Positions 1 to 7,693 of a stretch of DNA of 64,000 nt are shown here, in pieces. The position numbers and the translations under genes were made by a program. How positions within the stretch are numbered: the stretch's first letter is position 1; every line of letters starts with the position of its first letter. The DNA is taken from assembly GCF_016107305.1 (NCBI RefSeq), contig NZ_RCVR01000011.1, positions 1 through 64,000 on the forward strand. The letters are read 5' to 3'. The DNA comes from Roseomonas sp. KE2513 (GTDB taxonomy: Bacteria; Pseudomonadota; Alphaproteobacteria; Acetobacterales; Acetobacteraceae). The notes below the pieces were generated by a model. It made no database searches, was not told the origin of the DNA, and worked only from the letters and a program-made list of their open reading frames with translations.

Positions 1-309
1 TAGCCCGCTGCCCGGGCCGAAGAAGTTCACGATGCCCTGCGCCGTGCACCAGTCCCGCAAGCTGCGGTGTGTCTGATAATGGTGCGACCCCATGGCGGCG
101 GAGGTGGAGTGGTCGATGACCATCACCGCCTTGTCCGGGCGGGGGATTCGGCCCACGCCGATCCGCTCCAGGTTGCGCTGGTGGCCGGGCCAGAAGAGTT
201 CCTGACAGACCGTGTGGTCGGCCGAGACAGTGACGTACTCGCCCACCTCGACTGCGTCCCGCCGCAACGCGCGGGCGAGGATCTTCTGGGCAACCGATTG
301 TCCGGCCAT
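1..309 (-). CDS. Aconitase/3-isopropylmalate dehydratase large subunit family protein (N-terminal part, cut by window edge)
   Basis: Only the first 103 residues are visible; the gene continues past base 1. The N-terminus MAGQSVAQKILARAL, followed by VGEYVTV and later KAVMVIDHST, is the usual opening of the LeuC-2/homoaconitase branch of the aconitase superfamily, which uses a 4Fe-4S cluster to dehydrate and rehydrate hydroxy-acids. The cluster cysteines lie further downstream and cannot be seen. The start follows the stop of the upstream Bug receptor gene by 10 bases, so the two are probably one transcript. With the AtuA-type genes upstream, it may act on a hydroxy-acid intermediate of an acquired catabolic route rather than in leucine synthesis. 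That is inference; the family call is fairly secure, the substrate is unknown. Confidence 0.8.
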   Translation of the reverse strand, partial: MAGQSVAQKILARALRRDAVEVGEYVTVSADHTVCQELFWPGHQRNLERIGVGRIPRPDKAVMVIDHSTSAAMGSHHYQTHRSLRDWCTAQGIVNFFGPGSGL

Positions 310-319
310 GCGGTCCCCT

Positions 320-1291
320 TCAGCCCGGCCGGGTGCCGGCAGCGCGGGAGACCTCGCCCCAGCGCGCGATCTCGCGACGGATGTGATCCATCAGCGCCTC
401 GGGCGTGCCCGGCGCCGCGCTGGCGCCCTGGGTCGCGAAAACCCGCTGCACCTCCGGTTCCGCCAGCGCTTCCGTCACGGAACGGCGCAGCAGGTCCAGC
501 CGGTCCGTGGGCACGGCCGCGGGGGCGAGGACGCAGTACCAGTTCATGAGCTCGATGTCGGGAACCCCGGCCTCCGCAAGGGTGGGCAGGTCCGGCAGAG
601 CCGCGATGCGCTCGCGCGTCGTCACGGCCAGCGCGCGAAGCTGGCCGGATTGGATGAAGGGGAGCAGCGCCGGCCCCTCGCCGATCATCATTTGGATTTG
701 TCCGGAGACGAGGTCGGTGGTGGCCGGTGCCGCGCCGCGGTAGGGCACGTGGACGATGTCGATCCCGCCATGCAGTCGCAGCAGCTCCCCGGCGAGGTGC
801 GGCCCCGTGCCGTTGCCGCCGGACCCATAGGAGATCTTGCCAGGGTTGCGCTTCGCATAGGCGATCAGCTCCGCCACGCTGCGCGCAGGCAGGCCTGGAT
901 TCACGGCCAGGATTTCCGGCACCGCCGCCATCATGGAGATGGGCGCGAAATCCTTCAGCGGGTCATAGGGCATCTGCGGCATGAGGCTGAGCGCGCCGGC
1001 GAGCGAGCCCGTGCCGCCGATGCCGATGGTGTATCCGTCCGGCGGCGCCTTCGCCACGATCTCCATGCCGAGCACGCCTCCCGCGCCGCCGCGGCTGTCC
1101 ACCACCACCGGCTGGCCCAGGCGTTCCGTCATCGCGCGCCCCATAGCGCGGCTGAAGGCATCGGCAGGACCGCCGGGCGCGTAGGGAAGCACGAGGCGGA
1201 TCGGCCGGTTGGGGAAGGTTTCGGCACGGGCGGCGCCCGCGCGCACCAGGCTCAGCGCGACGCCCAGCTTCAGAAATTCGGCCCGACGCAT
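320..1291 (-). CDS. Tripartite tricarboxylate (Bug/TctC family) periplasmic receptor
   Basis: This 323-residue protein is a solute receptor of the Bug family, the extracytoplasmic component of tripartite tricarboxylate transporters. A signal peptide with an arginine pair (MRRAEFLKLG...AGAARA) precedes the family start FPNRPIRLVLPYAPGGPAD. Further family marks are GQPVVVDSRGGAGGVLG, PPDGYT, LAGELL and IVHVPYRG. The ATG at 1291 is chosen because AGGAGG lies 6 bases upstream; an upstream ATG at 1339 would put 16 extra residues before the signal peptide. It is followed within 10 bases by the LeuC-type gene. No TctA or TctB membrane gene is visible, so this is an orphan receptor here. Ligand unknown; probably a carboxylate. 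Confidence 0.92.
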   Translation of the reverse strand: MRRAEFLKLGVALSLVRAGAARAETFPNRPIRLVLPYAPGGPADAFSRAMGRAMTERLGQPVVVDSRGGAGGVLGMEIVAKAPPDGYTIGIGGTGSLAGALSLMPQMPYDPLKDFAPISMMAAVPEILAVNPGLPARSVAELIAYAKRNPGKISYGSGGNGTGPHLAGELLRLHGGIDIVHVPYRGAAPATTDLVSGQIQMMIGEGPALLPFIQSGQLRALAVTTRERIAALPDLPTLAEAGVPDIELMNWYCVLAPAAVPTDRLDLLRRSVTEALAEPEVQRVFATQGASAAPGTPEALMDHIRREIARWGEVSRAAGTRPG

Positions 1292-1495
1292 CCATTCCTC
1301 CTGACATGCGCCCGTTGGCCGGGCTGTACCGGCCTTCATGGGCTGATCAGGAAGAAAAAAGCAATAGGTCAGTCCATAGAGCTTTATCAGCCCACCGCCT
1401 GCCCTTCTCCATGCAGAAACCCGCGACGGCTCGGCCTAGGGATGCCAGGGCGCGTCGCCATCCGGGGCCTCGCCTCCTCAGGCGGACCGGGTGCC

Positions 1496-1819
1496 CTACC
1501 CCGCTTCGCTTTCGTCTACCGGAACCTCAAGCTCCAGCATCCGTGAGGCGAGGCACTTGCCGTGCGCATCGAGGGCAAGCGATCGGGTGACGCCGCCGCC
1601 GAGCGCGCCCTCCAACACGAAGTTCAGCGCGCCGATGCCGGGAAGCGTGTAGCGGCGCACCTCTCCCTGCACGATGCCTGCGAAATGCGCGGCGACGCGC
1701 TCGGCCGTCACTTCGCGCTCCAGCCGCGTGTACTCGGCCGGATCGTAGGCGATGACGGAGATGCAGGAGATGTCACCCTTATCGCCCGCGCGGGCATGGG
1801 CGAGGTCGCGGAGGATCAT
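1496..1819 (-). CDS. AtuA-like C-terminal (ferredoxin-fold) domain protein
   Basis: A 107-residue protein opening with RDLAHARAGDKGDIS, the signature of the small domain found either fused to the C-terminus of AtuA-type proteins or encoded as a separate gene beside them. The start is 1 base past the stop of the AtuA gene upstream, which strongly implies translational coupling and a shared complex. Biochemical role is unknown; AtuA itself was named from acyclic terpene (citronellol/geraniol) utilisation in Pseudomonas. The gap that follows (1292-1495) contains no gene and may hold a promoter or processing site before the next Bug receptor gene. Confidence 0.8.
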   Translation of the reverse strand: MILRDLAHARAGDKGDISCISVIAYDPAEYTRLEREVTAERVAAHFAGIVQGEVRRYTLPGIGALNFVLEGALGGGVTRSLALDAHGKCLASRMLELEVPVDESEAG

Positions 1820-1820
1820 C

Positions 1821-3152
1821 TCAGGCTTCCACCCAGGTCAGGCCGATGCGCGGCTCGGCCTCGGGAATGAGGCAGGAGCGGATGCCGATCACCTCTCGTA
1901 CCGATTTCACCACTCCTCCCCCGCTCGCGGGGCCGTTGAGGTAGAGGCTGTCCACCTCATGCCCGATCCGCTCCGCCTCCTCGGGCGAGGCGCAGCGGCC
2001 GATGACGCGCACGCGCACCTCGCGCGGCTCGGGTGCACCGGCGGCGTGGCCGAGGATGGAATCCACCCCGATCAGCTCGAAGCGCAACTCCTCCGCCTCA
2101 TGGCCGATCAGGCGCAGACGCTCCCGAACGATCTCAAGCGCCAGCCGTCCGCGGGCCGCGGCGCCGGGGCCGGCATAGGAGATCTGCCCCTCCCCAAACC
2201 AACCCTCGTGGCAGCCGACGGACACCTTGAGCGTGCCCGTCCGCGCCGTGCCATCGCCGCCGGAGACGCGCACCGCGTCCTCGCCCGCCGGCTCGATCCT
2301 GACGCCGGAGAAGTCGGCGACGACATCGGGCTGGAGGTAGCGCGCGGGGTCGTGCACCTCGTAGAGAAGCTGCTCCTTGACGGTCGCGGCCGTCACCCGC
2401 CCGCCAGAGCCCGGCACCTTCGTGATCGTCGCCGTCCCGTCCTCGGAAACCTCGGACAGCGGGAAGCCGAGGCGCGCGAGGTCCGGCACCTCCTTCAACC
2501 CTGGATCGGCGAAATAGCCGCCCGTCACCTGGCCCGCGCATTCAAGAAGATGACCGACGACCGTGCCGCGGCCGAGGCGGGTCCAGTCGTCCGCCGCCCA
2601 GCCGAACTCGTGCATCAGCGGGCCGAGGAACAGCGCCGGGTCGGCGACGCGGCCGGTGACCACCACCTCCGCCCCGGCCGCCAGCGCCTCCATGATCGGC
2701 TGCGCGCCGATATAGGCATTGGCGGAGACGAGGCGGTTGCCGAGGGCCGCGACGGTGCCGCCCTCGTCGAGCGCGGCGTCCGTCCCGCGCAAGCTGTCCG
2801 TCACGTCGTCACCCGTCACCGCGGCGATCCGCAGGCCGGAGAGACCCAGGCCGCGAGCCACTTCCGCCACGCGGCGGGCGGCCGCGAGCGGGTTGGCAGC
2901 GCCCATGTTCGTGACGATGCGGATGCCTTGTCGGCGGCAGGCCGGAAGCACCGCGCGCATGCGGGCCGCGAGCAGCGTGTCGTAGCCTGCCTCGGGGTCG
3001 CGCCGCCTTGCGAGCTGAGCGAGGGCGATGGTCCGCTCCGCCAGGCACTCGAAAACGAGGTAGCGAAGGCCGCCGTGCTCGGCCAGTTCCACCGCGGGCT
3101 CGATCCGGTCGCCGGAGAAGCCGGAGCCGGCGCCGATGCGGACCGTCTTCAC
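1821..3152 (-). CDS. AtuA family protein (DUF1446)
   Basis: A 443-residue protein of the AtuA/DUF1446 family. The N-terminus VRIGAGSGFSGDRIEPAVEL and the interior blocks YLVFECLAERT, VTNMGAANPLAA, NAYIGAQPI and VVVTGRVADPALFLGP are characteristic. I chose the GTG at 3152 because it places the conserved VRIGAGSGFSGD at the very N-terminus and lies just after the preceding stop at 3157; an in-frame GTG at 3194 would overlap the upstream gene. AtuA proteins are needed for acyclic terpene catabolism but occur widely in clusters for other branched acids, and their reaction is not settled. The gene lies between a Bug receptor and the small AtuA-like domain gene, so it probably works on whatever that receptor imports. 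Confidence 0.85.
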   Translation of the reverse strand: MKTVRIGAGSGFSGDRIEPAVELAEHGGLRYLVFECLAERTIALAQLARRRDPEAGYDTLLAARMRAVLPACRRQGIRIVTNMGAANPLAAARRVAEVARGLGLSGLRIAAVTGDDVTDSLRGTDAALDEGGTVAALGNRLVSANAYIGAQPIMEALAAGAEVVVTGRVADPALFLGPLMHEFGWAADDWTRLGRGTVVGHLLECAGQVTGGYFADPGLKEVPDLARLGFPLSEVSEDGTATITKVPGSGGRVTAATVKEQLLYEVHDPARYLQPDVVADFSGVRIEPAGEDAVRVSGGDGTARTGTLKVSVGCHEGWFGEGQISYAGPGAAARGRLALEIVRERLRLIGHEAEELRFELIGVDSILGHAAGAPEPREVRVRVIGRCASPEEAERIGHEVDSLYLNGPASGGGVVKSVREVIGIRSCLIPEAEPRIGLTWVEA

Positions 3153-3156
3153 CCGC

Positions 3157-4155
3157 TCAATCCGGCCTGATGTTGCCGGCGCGGACCACCTCACGCCACT
3201 TCGCGATGTCGGCCTCCAGCCAAGGGCGGAAGTCGGTGGGGGACATGCCGACGGGTTCCAACCCCTGCTCGTTCAGCTTCGGCCGCAGCTCGGGGTCGTT
3301 CAGCGCCACCGTCAGCGCGCGATAGAGGCGGTCGAGGATCGGCGCGGGCAGGTTCGCCGGTGCGAAGAGCCCGTGCCAGGCCGCGACATCGAAGGGTTTC
3401 ACCCCCTGTTCCTCTACGGTCGGCACCTCGGGCGTCCATTCGAGGCGGCGCGAGGAGGTGGTGGCGAGCGCACGCATCTTGCCGTCGCGCACGAAGGGCA
3501 GCACGGCCGTCACCTGATAAACGGTCATCGCCACTTGGCCCGAGATAATGTCCGTGAGCGCCTGCGCGCCGCTGCGATAGGGCACGTGCTCCAGCGGCAC
3601 GCCGGTCAGCTGCTTCAGAAGCTCCCCCGCAAGATGGCTGGAGGTGCCGTTGCCGGCCGAGGCATAGGAGGCGCCGCCCCGCTGCCCCTTCGCCCAGGTG
3701 AGGAATTCCTGCAGGTTCCGCGCGGGCACCCCGTTGCCGACGACCAGCAGGTTCGGCGCGTTCGTGACAAGGGAGACCGGCGTGAAGTCACGCAGCACGT
3801 CGTAAGGCAAACGCGGCATGAGCGAGACGTTCACGGAGTGGGAGGCGATGCTTCCCATGCAGAGGTTGTAGCCGTCGGGCGCGGACTTCGCGACGGCCTC
3901 GGAACCGACCACGCCGCCGGCGCCCGGCCGGTTCTCGACAACGATCGGCTGGCCCAGCTCCTGCGACATCCGCGGCGTCACGAGGCGTGTCATGATGTCG
4001 GTGCTCGTACCGGCACCGAAGGGAACGATGACGCGGATGGGCCGATCGGGCCAGCTGGCCTGGGCGAGGGCTGCGCGGGAGAGTGCGGGAAGCGCCAAGC
4101 CGCTGCCTGCGGCAGCCAGTATCCGACGCCGCGGGAACCCGGGTGACATGGCCAT
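3157..4155 (-). CDS. Tripartite tricarboxylate (Bug/TctC family) periplasmic receptor
   Basis: A 332-residue Bug-family receptor: signal region with RRR followed by a hydrophobic stretch ending ALAQA, then WPDRPIRVIVPFGAGTSTD, GQPIVVENRPGAGGVVG, APDGYN, YASAGNGTSSHLAGELL and VPYRSGAQALTDI. The ATG at 4155 has GGAGGAAG about 8 bases upstream; that Shine-Dalgarno sequence overlaps another in-frame ATG at 4173, which I take as less likely. It is first gene of the minus-strand AtuA operon and is transcribed away from the LysR gene at 4249. Ligand unknown; no transport membrane subunits are visible. Confidence 0.92.
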   Translation of the reverse strand: MAMSPGFPRRRILAAAGSGLALPALSRAALAQASWPDRPIRVIVPFGAGTSTDIMTRLVTPRMSQELGQPIVVENRPGAGGVVGSEAVAKSAPDGYNLCMGSIASHSVNVSLMPRLPYDVLRDFTPVSLVTNAPNLLVVGNGVPARNLQEFLTWAKGQRGGASYASAGNGTSSHLAGELLKQLTGVPLEHVPYRSGAQALTDIISGQVAMTVYQVTAVLPFVRDGKMRALATTSSRRLEWTPEVPTVEEQGVKPFDVAAWHGLFAPANLPAPILDRLYRALTVALNDPELRPKLNEQGLEPVGMSPTDFRPWLEADIAKWREVVRAGNIRPD

Positions 4156-4248
4156 GCTGGCGTCTTCCTCCATCGTTGCGGGGAAGAGAGCCGGAAGGAG
4201 ACGGATAATACAATTGAAAGTTCTTTAGGCCGCCCATAATGAACCTCT
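4156..4248. promoter_or_regulatory. Divergent control region between AtuA operon and LysR gene
   Basis: A 93-base intergenic region between two divergent genes. Its part at 4203-4245 is markedly AT-rich for this genome and contains the short inverted repeat AAAG-TT-CTTT at 4217-4226. The layout (regulator divergent from the operon) is the classic LysR arrangement, so the regulator probably binds here. The promoter elements themselves are not clear enough to place. Confidence 0.45.
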
Positions 4249-5151
4249 ATGAGTGTTTCGCTGCGGCAGATGCGCGCCGTCGTCGCGGTGGCCCGGACAG
4301 GAAGCCTCGGCCGAGCGGCGGCGTTGCTCCACCTTTCCCAGCCTGCGCTCACCGTCCAGCTGCGCGAGGCCGAGACCGCGCTGGGGCTGCGGCTCTTTGA
4401 CCGTGGCGCGCGGGGAGCGGTGCCGACCGATGCGGGGCAGGGACTGGTGGAGGCCTTCGCACGGGTACTGGAGGATCTCGACGCCGTGGTGGCCGGCGCG
4501 AAGGAGGCCGCTGCGGGGCGGGCCGGGCTTGTCCGCCTTGCCGTCCTGCCCTCGGTCGGGACGACGGTGCTGCCTGCTGTCCTCCTCCGCCTGCGCGCGG
4601 CCCATCCGGGCATCAGGGTCATCGTTCGCGACGCGGTGGCCGGAGGGGTCGTAGCGCTAGTGAGGAGCGGCACCGTCGAGCTTGGGATCGGCACCGAGAT
4701 CGAGCGCGATCCCGAAATCGAGGTCACGCCACTTTTTGAGGACCAGATGGTCGCCGTGCTGCCCTCCGGTCACCGGTTCGAGACCCGCCGCGCAATCCCG
4801 GTGTCGGAGCTGGCGGGGGAGGCGCTCGTGCTGATGGACCCGGAGAGCAGCGTGCGCACTCTTTTCGACCGGGCCTGCCGCGCGGCGGGCACGATCCCGC
4901 TGCCCGCCTATGAGGTGACCTACATGAGCACCGCGGTCGCCCTCGTGCGGGCCGGCCTCGGCGTGGGTGTCCTGCCCTCCTCCGCCGTTGACCTCCGCGT
5001 CGCCCCGGTCCTCCACACCCGGCCGATCAGGGCGCCGGAGATCAGGCGCTCGATCAGCCTCATCCAGCGCGCCGGGCGCAGCCTTTCGCCCGCGGCCGAG
5101 GCGCTCAGGAGCAGCCTGCTCCCCAGGGAGGGCGACCCGAACCCGTCGTAA
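4249..5151 (+). CDS. LysR-family transcriptional regulator
   Basis: A 300-residue regulator of normal LysR length. The N-terminal winged helix-turn-helix is plain (LRQMRAVVAVARTGSLGRAA, then LSQPALTVQLREAE and LFDRGARG), followed by a type 2 periplasmic-binding-like effector domain (VRLAVLPSVGTTVLP, GIRVIVRDAVAGGVV, GLGVGVLPSSAV). It is transcribed away from the Bug-AtuA operon and separated from it by 93 bases, so it is the likely regulator of that operon. The effector is unknown but is probably an intermediate or substrate of the pathway. A strong hairpin follows the stop codon. Confidence 0.93.
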   Translation: MSVSLRQMRAVVAVARTGSLGRAAALLHLSQPALTVQLREAETALGLRLFDRGARGAVPTDAGQGLVEAFARVLEDLDAVVAGAKEAAAGRAGLVRLAVLPSVGTTVLPAVLLRLRAAHPGIRVIVRDAVAGGVVALVRSGTVELGIGTEIERDPEIEVTPLFEDQMVAVLPSGHRFETRRAIPVSELAGEALVLMDPESSVRTLFDRACRAAGTIPLPAYEVTYMSTAVALVRAGLGVGVLPSSAVDLRVAPVLHTRPIRAPEIRRSISLIQRAGRSLSPAAEALRSSLLPREGDPNPS

Positions 5152-5152
5152 G

Positions 5153-5179
5153 GGAGCCCCGGGGCGTGCCCCTGGCTCC
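5153..5179 (+). terminator. GC-rich hairpin after LysR gene
   Basis: Starting one base past the lysR stop, GGAGCC pairs with GGCTCC and, inside it, GGGGC pairs with GCCCC around a two-base loop. No T-run follows, so it may stall or protect the 3' end rather than act as a textbook intrinsic terminator. Confidence 0.4.
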
Positions 5180-5279
5180 GGGTGGGTGCCTTTCCAGCCT
5201 GCTTCCCCTCATTCTACAAGGCGCCCGCCCGGCGTGGTGAAGGTGCGGCCCCGATGATCTCCAGACTTCCCCGTCGTCG

Positions 5280-6524
5280 ATGAGGGCACCTCTCCGGCGC
5301 CGTTTCCGGCCCCTCCTGTGCCTGGCCCTGGCCTTCCTGGCCGCCGGATGCTCGCTCGGCGACACGATCGGGCGGCACGGCATCGCCTATAATGGCAGCG
5401 TGCAGACGGCGACGGATACCGTGCTCCTCCTGAACGTGCTGCGCGCGCGGGACCAGGCGCCGCTGCACTTTACCGAGGTGGGCGCCATCCACGGGTCGCT
5501 CAGCCTGTCGGCGGCGCTTGGTTACGACCTCTCGAACGTCAACGGCGGCACGGAACCGGCACTCATCGCCACCACCAGCCCGAGCTTCGACATCGCGCCG
5601 CTGGACCGGCAGGAATTCGCGCGCGGCCTGCTGCGGCCGATCGACCCGGCGCTGCTGCGGCTGCTCTCCGACCAGGGATGGCCGGCGCAGTTGCTGCTCC
5701 ACCTGCTGGTGTCGCGCTTCGACGAGGGGCCGGGCGGGCGGATCGCGGTGAACGACCCTCGCCGCCGGCAGGACCTGGACCCGGCAACGCGCGCGGCCTG
5801 CGCCCGCGAGGGGCTCGCGGCCCGCGCACCCTGCGATCCCTTCCAGGCGATGGTGGACGCGATCACCGGCCACGGCCCACTGCAGTTCAACGGCTACACG
5901 CGCCTCGTGCCCGTCGGGCCCCGCCTGACGAGGGCCGAGGCGATCGCCCCGGAGAACCTCACCACGGCCCGGCAGCCGGGAATGACGATGCGGCAGGACG
6001 GCACGGGCTGGCAGCTCTACCGCGCCCTGCCCCAGCTCGTTGTCTGCGTGCCCGGCGGTGCCGGCAATGGGACGCCGGGGCGCTACACCGCGCTCGCCCT
6101 CGACAACGACGCCCCCCAGGCCTCCCCCATGTCGCAGGAGGGCTCTCCCTGCACGGCGGACGAGGTGGCGGACCGGCCCTCCGGCGCGGGCGAGGCGGCA
6201 ACGCCCGGCGTTTCCTGGTACCTGCGCTCGGTGGACGAGGTGCTGCGCTACCTCGGCGAGGTGCAGCGGCGCGAGGAGGCGGGGATCCCCTACCGCATCA
6301 ACATCGGCGCCGCGGGCACGCCCCGCCTCTTCCGCCTTTGGTCCGAGAGGCCGACCCGGCCGCGGCTCTCGGCCGAGTACCAGGGACGGCCCTGGTGGGT
6401 GGCCGAGTACGACGAGGGCGAGGACCTGACGCTGCGGGTGCTGGCCCTGACGACGCAATTGCTGAACCTGCAGAAATCCGCCTCCGAAATCCCATCGGCT
6501 GGAACCCTGCGGCTCGTTCGATAG
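5280..6524 (+). CDS. Putative lipoprotein of unknown function
   Basis: A 414-residue protein with a basic N-terminus, a hydrophobic stretch (LLCLALAFL) and a lipobox LAAGC placing the modified cysteine at residue 24, so it is probably an outer-membrane or periplasm-anchored lipoprotein. The mature part begins with GDTIGRHGIAYNGSVQTATD and contains LLLNVLRARDQAPLHFTEV, SLSLSAALGYDLSN and, near the end, VLALTTQLLNLQKSASEIPS. I recognise this as a conserved hypothetical type seen in proteobacteria but cannot give a function. It has no clear operon partner: lysR lies 128 bases upstream and a cupin gene starts 55 bases downstream. Confidence 0.75.
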   Translation: MRAPLRRRFRPLLCLALAFLAAGCSLGDTIGRHGIAYNGSVQTATDTVLLLNVLRARDQAPLHFTEVGAIHGSLSLSAALGYDLSNVNGGTEPALIATTSPSFDIAPLDRQEFARGLLRPIDPALLRLLSDQGWPAQLLLHLLVSRFDEGPGGRIAVNDPRRRQDLDPATRAACAREGLAARAPCDPFQAMVDAITGHGPLQFNGYTRLVPVGPRLTRAEAIAPENLTTARQPGMTMRQDGTGWQLYRALPQLVVCVPGGAGNGTPGRYTALALDNDAPQASPMSQEGSPCTADEVADRPSGAGEAATPGVSWYLRSVDEVLRYLGEVQRREEAGIPYRINIGAAGTPRLFRLWSERPTRPRLSAEYQGRPWWVAEYDEGEDLTLRVLALTTQLLNLQKSASEIPSAGTLRLVR

Positions 6525-6579
6525 GGGCGCTTGCGCGTTGCCGTCAGGCTTGCGCCGCCATGGCGCAAGGGAGCAGATC

Positions 6580-7005
6580 ATGTCCGACGACCCCACCGCT
6601 TCCCACGGCCGCTTCAACATCATGGCGATCGCCGGGAGCTTTCCGGAAAGCGCCGACACGCTTCTCCTGGATCGCTACCTCACCAACGAGGCGGCCGCGA
6701 GCGCGCGCGTGTTCCGTGTCTATCGCCCGACGCCGCCGCACTACCACGCGACCTGCGACGAGTACCTTTACGTCGTCTCGGGGCGCGGCACCTTCTGGAT
6801 GGAGAGCGCGGACACGCAGGAGGAATTTCGGCCGGGCCAGCTTCTCTTCTTCCGGCGCGGCACCGTGCACGCGATCCCGGACCTCCTGGAGGGGCCGGTG
6901 GTCTTCCTCTCGGTGGACACACCCCGGCGAGATCCGAAGGACATTATCTTCGTGAATCCCGCGGACGGCACGCCGGAGAGCTTCATCAGCCAGCACGGGG
7001 CTTGA
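6580..7005 (+). CDS. Cupin-domain protein
   Basis: A 141-residue single-domain cupin. The metal-binding motif 1 is visible as PPHYHATCDEYLYVVSGRG (two His, one Glu) and motif 2 as PGQLLFFRRGTVHAIPD (His). Such small cupins may be isomerases, dioxygenases or ligand-binding proteins; nothing here decides which. The ATG at 6580 follows AGGGAG at about 7 bases, better than an in-frame ATG at 6538 without such a site. Probably cytoplasmic, since no signal peptide is seen. Confidence 0.85.
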   Translation: MSDDPTASHGRFNIMAIAGSFPESADTLLLDRYLTNEAAASARVFRVYRPTPPHYHATCDEYLYVVSGRGTFWMESADTQEEFRPGQLLFFRRGTVHAIPDLLEGPVVFLSVDTPRRDPKDIIFVNPADGTPESFISQHGA

Positions 7006-7045
7006 AGGCTCTGGCCGTCGCGGCGCCAACGGCAGGCGACGGGTA

Positions 7046-7546
7046 TCAGGTGAAGCGGCGCCGAATCATGTCGCCTACACCGGCACCGCCGGAGGATCGG
7101 CTCAACCCACGTAGGATGGCCACGGCACCGAGGATGACGAGGGCGTCCTCGACGAGACCGGTCGGCGTCTGGCCGTAGCGCGGCATGGTCGCGACCCGCG
7201 CGCGCCAGCCGAAATAGGAGGCGACGACGGCCGTGGAGCCGCCGAGCAGCGCGGCAGGCCAGCGCTGCCGAAACGGAGCGAGCGAGGCGCCCGCGATGGC
7301 GCAGGTGATGAACCGCGTCGCCAGGCCGATCGGCACGATACGATCGGGAGCGGATTTCAGCTTGTCACCGGCGAGCTCGGCCGCTGCGAGAGCCAGGGTG
7401 GCAGTGGCGACCGCCGGATGCCCCAGAAGACGGGGGGCGCCGTTGCCTGGGAGCAGGCCGCCGCGCGCTGCCGCCACGGAGACCGCTGCCAGCGGGGTCA
7501 TTCCGCGCTGTCCGCCGACCAGGCCCATCAGGAAGGAGGCGAGCAT
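7046..7546 (-). CDS. DUF4126-like integral membrane protein
   Basis: A 166-residue hydrophobic protein. The N-terminal segment GLVGGQRGMTPLAAVSVAAA, the central KLKSAPDR and the repeated small-residue helices match the DUF4126 type of inner-membrane proteins. Four or so transmembrane segments can be made out, ending with a basic tail MIRRRF. Function is unknown. It runs opposite to its neighbours, converging on the cupin gene and diverging from the aldo/keto reductase gene. Confidence 0.75.
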   Translation of the reverse strand: MLASFLMGLVGGQRGMTPLAAVSVAAARGGLLPGNGAPRLLGHPAVATATLALAAAELAGDKLKSAPDRIVPIGLATRFITCAIAGASLAPFRQRWPAALLGGSTAVVASYFGWRARVATMPRYGQTPTGLVEDALVILGAVAILRGLSRSSGGAGVGDMIRRRFT

Positions 7547-7693
7547 GTCATCATCTCCGAACGATCAGCCGGGAGAACTCGTGCCGCGCGCGGGAGTTCC
7601 GGGCGCCTGATTGCCGATCAGGAGGCAACCGCGCCCGCGCTAGGTCCTTCTCCCCCCTGCACGCCGACGCTCCGGCGGAAGGAGACGCAACAC

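Noticed and set aside
5214-6659. Long minus-strand open frame opposite the lipoprotein gene
   Set aside because: It is an arginine/glycine/alanine-rich shadow frame typical of GC-rich DNA with no domain or signal; the plus strand encodes a lipoprotein with a clear lipobox.
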